Assembly: GCA_027019205.1 (NCBI GenBank)
Contig: JALUWZ010000158.1
Span: 1-7,504, forward strand
Reading direction: 5' to 3'
Length of the DNA: 7,504 bases
From: Emcibacter sp.
GTDB taxonomy: Bacteria > Pseudomonadota > Alphaproteobacteria > Sphingomonadales > Emcibacteraceae
The notes beneath the pieces are model-generated. The model had not been told where the DNA came from, ran no database searches, and saw nothing but the letters and a program-made list of their open reading frames with translations. How positions within the stretch are numbered: the first letter of the stretch is position 1; each line of letters begins with the position of its first letter. Position numbers and translations under genes: made by a program. Positions 1 to 5,283 of this stretch are shown here, piece after piece.

Positions 1-289
1 TCCAGCTCACGGCCCGGCCCATATCCTGAACATAAATCACCTGCACCCCCTGCCCTTCTCCCGGCAGGATATTATAGGCAAAGGCATCGCGGACCGAGGT
101 AAACCAGATCGCCCGGGCGCGGCCCTTTTCAAAAAGCTGGGCTTTCGGTCCCGGATGGTCCTCGACAATCATATGACAGTAGAAGCCGGTGGCATCCCGG
201 GTCAGTTTTTCCGGCGCCGGTATTCCGGCCTCTTCCTGACAGCCGCTCAACAGCAACAGCAGCGTCACCGCGTACAGAAAAAGTCTCAT
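1..289 (-). CDS. nosL: NosL, copper chaperone lipoprotein (3' partial)
   Basis: Periplasm-facing, lipid-anchored Cu(I) chaperone that hands copper to the NosDFY machinery for building the copper sites of NosZ (family knowledge). The first 96 codons are visible; the gene runs off the left edge, and the family is usually near 170-190 residues, so about half is missing. The N-terminus is a lipoprotein signal: hydrophobic VTLLLLL, then LSGC with Cys17 as the lipidated residue, followed by Q-E-E, which does not look like an inner-membrane retention signal. The family copper motif CxM appears as C38-H39-M40 in GFYCHMIVEDHPGPKAQLF, the best conserved stretch of NosL. The later part, including RAIWFTSVRDAFAY and a Val-Ile-Tyr-Val strand with QDMGRAVSW, also fits. 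The start shares ATGA with the nosY stop, and AGGAGG lies 5 bases upstream. Whether nosX (apbE-like flavin transferase) follows cannot be seen. Confidence 0.94.
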   Translation of the reverse strand, partial: MRLFLYAVTLLLLLSGCQEEAGIPAPEKLTRDATGFYCHMIVEDHPGPKAQLFEKGRARAIWFTSVRDAFAYNILPGEGQGVQVIYVQDMGRAVSW

Positions 290-1119
290 ACCTGCCTCCT
301 GTTGAAAATGGCACAGGCCGCTATCAACGGCGCCGCAACCCACGCAAGCAAAATTAATATCAGGCTTATGTCCGATACCCGGTGTTCCGCGCTCAACCCC
401 GCCATACCCGACAGCAGGGCGGTGTCATTGCTGGAAGTCAGGTTATACATGCGGTAACTGTCCGCCGGATTGAACAGCATCAACCATTTCACAACATCGC
501 CATTGATCGCCATCCCCCCGTCAGAAGCCAGCAAGGCCAGCAATCCCATATCATAGAGCAGCACAAACAGCAGCCAGACCCCGATAGAGATCGCCGCCGC
601 CGTCGCCCGCTCACGCGCGCCCGCGCTGATCACATAACCGATGCCAAGGAAAACCGCGCCGAGCAATATGGAGGATAACAGCAATTTCAGAAAGCTCTGC
701 CATTCCCGGGCGGCAAACCCGTCCTCCGCACTGAAGGCTATTGCCAGACCGGCAATGCCGTAGCCCACCACGATGGCAATCGCCAGCAGGAATAAATGAC
801 CGATGAATTTGCCCAATATGACCTGCACCCGGCTCACCGGATGGGTCAGAAGCAGGGTGAGCGTCCCGCGCTCAGCCTCCCCCACCACACTGTCATAGGC
901 CAGCAGCAGGGCAATCAGCGGAATGAAAAAGATGCTTAAGGAGGACAGGCTGACCACGGTTACCGCCAGCGGGCTGACGCTCGTCGTGCCGGTCGGCGTA
1001 CTGCCCAGCAGGCTCAGACCCAGCGCAAGCCCGGCCATAATCAGCGTGATCATAATCACCCAGCGGTTTCTGAAGCCGTCGCGTGCCTCCTTGGTCACAA
1101 GGGTCCATATTTCACTCAT
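286..1119 (-). CDS. nosY: NosY, membrane permease of the NosDFY complex
   Basis: Inner-membrane subunit of the NosDFY ABC complex; it links NosF ATP hydrolysis to NosD in the periplasm. From the ATG at 1119 it has 277 residues, close to the family size. The sequence begins MSEIWTLVTKEARDGFRNRW, the amphipathic start typical of ABC-2 permeases. About six membrane segments can be seen: roughly 20-38, 51-75, 104-128, 142-166, 172-198 and 250-272. The conserved cytoplasmic stretch EAERGTLTLLLTHPVSR (81-97) would contact the ATPase, and LFNPADSYR (215-223) is a family motif on the outer side. The frame is open further upstream to 1194, but AGGAGG placed 9 bases before 1119 and the family N-terminus favour the shorter form. 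The start overlaps the nosF end by 8 bases, and the stop overlaps the nosL start as ATGA, so the three genes are likely coupled in translation. Confidence 0.95.
   Translation of the reverse strand: MSEIWTLVTKEARDGFRNRWVIMITLIMAGLALGLSLLGSTPTGTTSVSPLAVTVVSLSSLSIFFIPLIALLLAYDSVVGEAERGTLTLLLTHPVSRVQVILGKFIGHLFLLAIAIVVGYGIAGLAIAFSAEDGFAAREWQSFLKLLLSSILLGAVFLGIGYVISAGARERATAAAISIGVWLLFVLLYDMGLLALLASDGGMAINGDVVKWLMLFNPADSYRMYNLTSSNDTALLSGMAGLSAEHRVSDISLILILLAWVAAPLIAACAIFNRRQV
295..300 (-). promoter_or_regulatory. Ribosome binding site of nosL
   Basis: AGGAGG on the minus strand, within the last codons of nosY, lies 5 bases before the ATG at 289. It fixes the nosL start, which shares ATGA with the nosY stop. 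Confidence 0.75.
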
Positions 1120-2032
1120 CACCCTGCCCCTCCTGTCCGCTATAGGCGAGGAAAACCTGTTCAAGGCTCGGGTCGCGGACCTCAATATTGTCAAGCGGGA
1201 TGTCCAGAGCCATTAAGTCCTTCAGGAAGGCGAGCTTTTCATGGGTCGCACAGTCAAGCTGCGCCACCCCGTTCAGCCGGCATTTGCCTTTGAAATGCTG
1301 TGCCACAAGCTGCAAGGACTCTGCCGGGGCCTGTATCCTGATTTCCGTCGGCAGCCCCATATTGCGGCGCAGGTCCGGGATGGTGCCAAGGGCGGCCAGC
1401 CGCCCCCGGTTGAGGATCGCCACCCGGTCAATCCGGTCATCCAGTTCGGTCAGGGCATGGGACGAAATCAACACGGCACAGCCGGCAAGCTTCATCTCAT
1501 TCAGGATACCATAGACATTCCGCCGCGAGGCCGGGTCAAGCCCCGATGTCGGCTCGTCCAGTATCAGCAATGCCGGTGTGCCGATCAAGGCCTGGGCCAG
1601 GCCGAGCCGCTGACGCATGCCCTTTGAATAGGTCGAAATCCGGTTTTCCGCCGCCGCCAGAAGATCAACCCGGCGGAACAGATCATTCTGGTCCTTCCGT
1701 GATACCCCTTTGAGCCGGGCATAAAATTCCAGCGTTTCCCGGCCCGTCATATTATTCTGGAACAACACCTGTTCCGGCAGGAAGCCGATCGTCCGGCGTA
1801 CCTCTTTAAAACCCGGCGACAATGGGTCCTGCCCCATAACCCGGACCTGTCCGCCATCCGGGGCAATCAGGCCGAGAACCATCTTGATCAGGGTGCTTTT
1901 CCCGGCCCCGTTATGGCCGACCAGCGCCAGACATTCCCCGGCCTGCACCGCAAGGTCAACCCCGTCAACCGCCGTAAGTGCGCCATATTTCTTTGTCACC
2001 GTTGCCAGCATTATATTAGGGACGGAATTCAT
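1112..2032 (-). CDS. nosF: NosF, ABC transporter ATPase of the NosDFY complex
   Basis: Cytoplasmic nucleotide-binding subunit that powers the NosDFY complex through ATP hydrolysis during CuZ maturation. At 306 residues it has the usual length. Walker A is GHNGAGKST (39-47), a Q-loop lies around FLPEQ (84-88), the signature is YSKGM (135-139) in place of LSGGQ, as is common in this subfamily, Walker B is LLILDEP (155-161), the D-loop is SGLD (163-166) and the switch histidine is His192 (SSH). The remaining 90 or so residues form the C-terminal extension seen in ABC-2 type ATPases. The start at 2032 overlaps the nosD stop as ATGA and has only a weak GAGAG upstream, so re-initiation after nosD is likely. 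Met8 is a possible alternative start but has no ribosome binding site. The end of the gene overlaps nosY by 8 bases. All catalytic motifs are intact. Confidence 0.96.
   Translation of the reverse strand: MNSVPNIMLATVTKKYGALTAVDGVDLAVQAGECLALVGHNGAGKSTLIKMVLGLIAPDGGQVRVMGQDPLSPGFKEVRRTIGFLPEQVLFQNNMTGRETLEFYARLKGVSRKDQNDLFRRVDLLAAAENRISTYSKGMRQRLGLAQALIGTPALLILDEPTSGLDPASRRNVYGILNEMKLAGCAVLISSHALTELDDRIDRVAILNRGRLAALGTIPDLRRNMGLPTEIRIQAPAESLQLVAQHFKGKCRLNGVAQLDCATHEKLAFLKDLMALDIPLDNIEVRDPSLEQVFLAYSGQEGQGDE
1129..1134 (-). promoter_or_regulatory. Ribosome binding site of nosY
   Basis: AGGAGG on the minus strand, inside the end of nosF, lies 9 bases before the ATG at 1119. It decides the nosY start against an upstream in-frame ATG at 1194, which would add 25 residues unlike the family. 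Confidence 0.75.
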
Positions 2033-3303
2033 TGGCCAACTCTCATATTTTGCGGAATTTTCATCAGGGGTGCGCTGTCAATCACTCCGCCGGGATGCAG
2101 GGCGGGAAAGGCCGACTGCGCCCATTTCAGAATTTTGACCGCCGGGCTGTTGATCAATAATCTCGCCGACGGGTAGCGCCATAATATCTGGTCTGTCAAG
2201 TCATTGGGCCGGTAAATATTATCGGCAATTCCATCCCCGTCCATATCAAAGGCAGTATTATCGCTCCAGTAATTGCCCCGACCATTCCGCGACCAGTCGA
2301 GCCAGCGGGTGCCGACATATTTTACCTGCATCCTGTTGCCGATAAAGGCGTTGCCGGTGATCACATTATCCTCTGAACCGGCAGTAAACTGGACACCGAT
2401 TTCACAGCCCTTAAACAGATTACCCCGGATAATATTCTTGTTGGAATTATAAATAAATATACATTTTTCCGGGCCACCAGTTACCCTGTTGCCAAGGATT
2501 TTGGTATGGTTGGCATAATTGAATAATATGCCCCGGTCCCGGTCATTAACGGATTTGTTATCCACCACATCAACATGGGTTGAAAACATAATCGCATAGC
2601 CGATATCATTGCCGGTCGAGACATTGTTGATCACCTTGCTGTTATTGGTATACATATAATGAACCGCAAAGCGCACGTCGTGAAAATTATTATTGCGAAA
2701 GATGTTTTTCCGGCTGGTGGTGACAAAAATACCGTCCCGGCCATATTGGATATCGTTACCGTCAACAATGGCGCCCGGGGCATTCCATATCTGCACCCCG
2801 TTGCCACGCTCGTTAACATGCATATCCTGTCGGCCCCGAATAATATTATGGCGGACAATCGCCTTTCTGGCTCCCCAGATATAGACCCCGATCAGGTTAT
2901 CAAGGATATGGCAATCCTCGACAATGGCCCCCGTGGCCCCCTTTGACAGGAATATGCCGGAATCCTGGGTTTCGAGCAACAGCCCGGAGCCTGTAATCGT
3001 CAGCCCCGACAGTCTCACCCCCGGTGATTTTACCGTGATGACATTGCCAACCCCGTTCCCCGTGATAATCACCCCCGGCCCGCCGGTGATTTTAACCGGT
3101 CGGGTGAGCAGGAGCGGGCCGGCATAGCGCCCGGCGGATAAATGAATATGATCCCCGGGCTGTGCCTGCGCGACGGTCTTTCTCAATTCTCCGGTAATCT
3201 TTATATCCCGCGCAGAGGCATTCAGGCCACTACCCAGCAAAATGGCTGTGGCGAGCAATATCCCCGCCACAGTCCAAAATCTATCTATAGTCCGGTCACC
3301 CAT
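2029..3303 (-). CDS. nosD: NosD, periplasmic beta-helix protein of the NosDFY copper-site maturation complex
   Basis: Periplasmic part of the NosDFY complex, which is required to assemble the CuZ site of NosZ and interacts with the copper chaperone NosL (family knowledge). The protein has 424 residues. An N-terminal hydrophobic segment (about 9-26) ends in NASARD, suggesting Sec export with cleavage near Ala31. Residues 35-330 are a run of Asn/Gly/Ile-rich rungs (for example GNVITGN- and NNIIRGN-like turns) typical of a right-handed parallel beta-helix (pectate-lyase-like, CASH/NosD repeats). The C-terminal family hallmark follows: RGNYWSDN (342-349), then DMDGDGIAD (353-361), an acidic loop like a calcium site, then the conserved YRPNDLTDQILWRYPSARLL stretch. 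Three cysteines (131, 281, 300) lie in the helix. An AGG-containing weak Shine-Dalgarno precedes the ATG. The last codons overlap the nosF start as ATGA, indicating translational coupling. Confidence 0.96.
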   Translation of the reverse strand: MGDRTIDRFWTVAGILLATAILLGSGLNASARDIKITGELRKTVAQAQPGDHIHLSAGRYAGPLLLTRPVKITGGPGVIITGNGVGNVITVKSPGVRLSGLTITGSGLLLETQDSGIFLSKGATGAIVEDCHILDNLIGVYIWGARKAIVRHNIIRGRQDMHVNERGNGVQIWNAPGAIVDGNDIQYGRDGIFVTTSRKNIFRNNNFHDVRFAVHYMYTNNSKVINNVSTGNDIGYAIMFSTHVDVVDNKSVNDRDRGILFNYANHTKILGNRVTGGPEKCIFIYNSNKNIIRGNLFKGCEIGVQFTAGSEDNVITGNAFIGNRMQVKYVGTRWLDWSRNGRGNYWSDNTAFDMDGDGIADNIYRPNDLTDQILWRYPSARLLINSPAVKILKWAQSAFPALHPGGVIDSAPLMKIPQNMRVGQ

Positions 3304-3314
3304 TCGGACCTGTC

Positions 3315-5210
3315 TTACGCCGGTTCAACCAGCATCCGGCCCCGCATTTCCATATGGAGTGCATGACAGAACCACTGGCAATAATACCAGTGAACCCCGG
3401 GGGAATCCGCCGTGAAGGTCACACTTGCCGTCCCCTGCGGCGGCACTTCCATGGCGATGCCGTAATTCGAAATGGTAAAACCATGGGTCAGGTCATCAAC
3501 ATCATCAATATTGGTGATAATGACTGTCACCTCGTCCCCCTGTTTGACGGTAAATTTCTCCAGCGAGTAGGTCGGGGCGGATGAATACATATATACCCGG
3601 ACCTTTTTGCCGTCACGCACCACACCATCGGCCTCGTCAAGACTGTCGAAGCCGTCTTTTTTGGCCTGGGCGGCAAGCTCTTTCCACCTTTTGTCCTCAA
3701 GGCTGTAGATGCTCATGGGATTGACAAGCGACCGGTGAACCATGATACAGTCATGGGGTTCCGCAAAGGCCGGACCGTCATGAACCAGTTTCATTTCATC
3801 GCCGGAAATATCAATCAGCTGATCATTCTCCGGTTTCAGAGGCCCGACATTGATATAGCGGTCCTTGGAAAATTTATTCAGGGAAATCAGCCACTTGCCA
3901 TCGGCATCCTTGGTTTCACCCATGGTGGTATGGTTATGACCGGGCTGATAATGGACATCAAGCTTCTGAATGATCGGATCAACCTTTTTGCCATTATACA
4001 GGGCAATGGCCTTTTCGATATTCCACTTGCATATCTGACTGTCAAGAAACAGGGTGGTATAGGCGTTGCCTTTCTGATCAAAGGCGGTATGAAGCGGCCC
4101 GAGGCCAAGCTTTGGTTCGGCAACGATGGCATCGCGTGGCTTTATCTTGTCCTTGAACAGGTCCGGCAATTTACGCACATCCATCACCGATGCCGTCGGG
4201 CTGAGCTTGCCGTTGATGACGACATATTTTCCATCAGGCGCGGTGTTGATGCCGTGCGGGCTGGTGGAAATCGGAATATAGCGGGTATATCTGGATTTTG
4301 CCGCCTTGCGCCCGTCGAGCACCGGCACATCCCCTTCATAAATCTTGAAGTCACCGGCCTTGACCCCGGCTTCAATCGCCCTGAGGTCAAAGACGACGAC
4401 CCAATCCTGCTCATTGGCCGTCATTTCGGCCAGATTGGTGCCTTCTTCACCATTATAACAGGTTGAATATGCGTATTTCCCCTGATAATCCGTATCGGTA
4501 TTATCAAGATTGCCATCAACCATCACCTGCCAGGCGACCTTCATCTCATCACCGTCAATAGCGGTAAAGACCACATGATATTTACTGGGATCATCGAGGT
4601 CCCGGCCATCATTGGGAAAAGGCACCCGATGTTCCATATTGGCAAATACATAGCCGGTACGGGGATATTTCTGGGGCCGCAGCCCGTGAATATCGGCGGC
4701 ATTGGGGATGGAGATCATCTTGTCCACCTTCATATTGTCACAGCTGATCCGGGCCACACGGGTATTGGCCTTGTCATTGACAAATAAATAGCGACCGTCA
4801 TAGGTTCCATCGGTGAAAGACATATGAGGATGATGAAGATCACCATTCATCGGGAATTCGCCCTTGTCCGCCCAGAATTCCTTTTCCTTTGGCAGCATAT
4901 TTTCCATGATGATCTTGCGGCTTTCATTGGTCCGGCCCCAGCCGGTGGCGCTGCAGCGGTTAAAGACCGGAATGCGCATTAATTCCCGCATCGACGGCAC
5001 GCCGATAATCCGGACCTCGCCCGACTGGCCACCGCTCCAGAAACCGTAATATTCGTCAAGGTCGCCGGGGTCGACCTCGTTATCAGCCTTGGCATTTGCC
5101 GTTTGTGGCAACATTGTACCAACCCCCATCATGCCGATGCCCGCAGCAAGAGCGGACCCGCCAAGGACGGAACGTCTGGAAAATCCGGACTTTTTAACTT
5201 CTTCTGTCAT
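3315..5210 (-). CDS. nosZ: Nitrous oxide reductase NosZ, Tat-exported (clade I)
   Basis: Terminal denitrification enzyme: reduces N2O to N2 in the periplasm as a copper-containing homodimer. At 631 residues it has the usual family length. The N-terminus has SRRSVLG (11-17), a twin-arginine motif with Val in place of the common Phe, then a hydrophobic stretch and a likely signal-peptidase site after about Ala40 (TANA), so it is exported folded. The seven CuZ histidines are H126 and H127 (DLHHPH), H175 (ADIHG), H319 (SPHG), H374 (PLHT), H425 (GHNH) and H486 (EPHDC), at spacings that match the Pseudomonas stutzeri enzyme. The C-terminal cupredoxin domain has the CuA ligands H576, C611, W613, C615, H619 and M622 (CQWFCHALHMEM). 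No ligand is missing and the frame is unbroken. AGGAG lies 6 bases before the ATG; nosD starts 11 bases after the TAA. Electron input is expected from c-type cytochromes or cupredoxins encoded elsewhere. Confidence 0.99.
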   Translation of the reverse strand: MTEEVKKSGFSRRSVLGGSALAAGIGMMGVGTMLPQTANAKADNEVDPGDLDEYYGFWSGGQSGEVRIIGVPSMRELMRIPVFNRCSATGWGRTNESRKIIMENMLPKEKEFWADKGEFPMNGDLHHPHMSFTDGTYDGRYLFVNDKANTRVARISCDNMKVDKMISIPNAADIHGLRPQKYPRTGYVFANMEHRVPFPNDGRDLDDPSKYHVVFTAIDGDEMKVAWQVMVDGNLDNTDTDYQGKYAYSTCYNGEEGTNLAEMTANEQDWVVVFDLRAIEAGVKAGDFKIYEGDVPVLDGRKAAKSRYTRYIPISTSPHGINTAPDGKYVVINGKLSPTASVMDVRKLPDLFKDKIKPRDAIVAEPKLGLGPLHTAFDQKGNAYTTLFLDSQICKWNIEKAIALYNGKKVDPIIQKLDVHYQPGHNHTTMGETKDADGKWLISLNKFSKDRYINVGPLKPENDQLIDISGDEMKLVHDGPAFAEPHDCIMVHRSLVNPMSIYSLEDKRWKELAAQAKKDGFDSLDEADGVVRDGKKVRVYMYSSAPTYSLEKFTVKQGDEVTVIITNIDDVDDLTHGFTISNYGIAMEVPPQGTASVTFTADSPGVHWYYCQWFCHALHMEMRGRMLVEPA

Positions 5211-5216
5211 AGTTCT

Positions 5217-5221
5217 CTCCT
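5217..5221 (-). promoter_or_regulatory. Ribosome binding site of nosZ
   Basis: AGGAG on the minus strand sits 6 bases before the ATG at 5210. It supports that start, which also gives an N-terminus with the twin-arginine motif at the expected distance. Confidence 0.75.
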
Positions 5222-5236
5222 GTTTAAATATAATAG

Positions 5237-5265
5237 AATATCCAGTTGCCTGAAGTCTGGATCAA
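5237..5265 (-). promoter_or_regulatory. Possible weak internal promoter ahead of nosZ
   Basis: Reading toward nosZ, TTGATC (5265-5260) resembles a sigma70 -35 box (4 of 6), followed after 17 bases by GATATT (5242-5237), which matches 4 of 6 of the -10 consensus. Transcription from it would leave a short leader of about 20 bases before the nosZ ATG. Matches are weak and overlap the inverted repeat. TTGAT is also one half of an FNR/NNR-type site, but the second half-site is missing. Confidence 0.22.
5240..5262 (-). repeat. Small inverted repeat in the nosR-nosZ gap
   Basis: On the transcribed strand ATCCAG and CTGGAT are perfect 6-base inverted arms separated by 11 bases. They could form a modest hairpin in a nosR-nosZ transcript. 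It is not followed directly by a U-tract, though a T/A-rich stretch (TATTCTATTATATTT) begins within its last bases. It could be a processing or stability element, a weak attenuator, or chance; nothing in the sequence decides between these. Confidence 0.3.
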
Positions 5266-5283
5266 ACTCCATACACACTTTCT

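Noticed and set aside
1120..1194. Longer nosY starting at an ATG at 1194
   Set aside because: The extra 25 residues lie within the nosF coding region, do not resemble the NosY N-terminus, and AGGAGG is well placed before the ATG at 1119.
2300..3200. Repeated Asn/Gly/Ile-rich units as a DNA repeat array
   Set aside because: The periodicity is at protein level, from the beta-helix rungs of NosD; the DNA units are not near-identical and lie in an intact gene.
3304..3314. Terminator between nosZ and nosD
   Set aside because: Only 11 bases separate the genes and no stem with a T-run is present; read-through is expected.
3735..4466. 243-codon open frame on the plus strand
   Set aside because: It lies wholly antisense to nosZ, whose ligands and length are clear; the translated protein shows no recognisable domain and no ribosome binding site was evident.
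5252..5265. FNR/NNR box in the nosR-nosZ gap
   Set aside because: TTGAT matches one half-site, but the partner position reads ACTTC instead of ATCAA, so the palindrome is absent.
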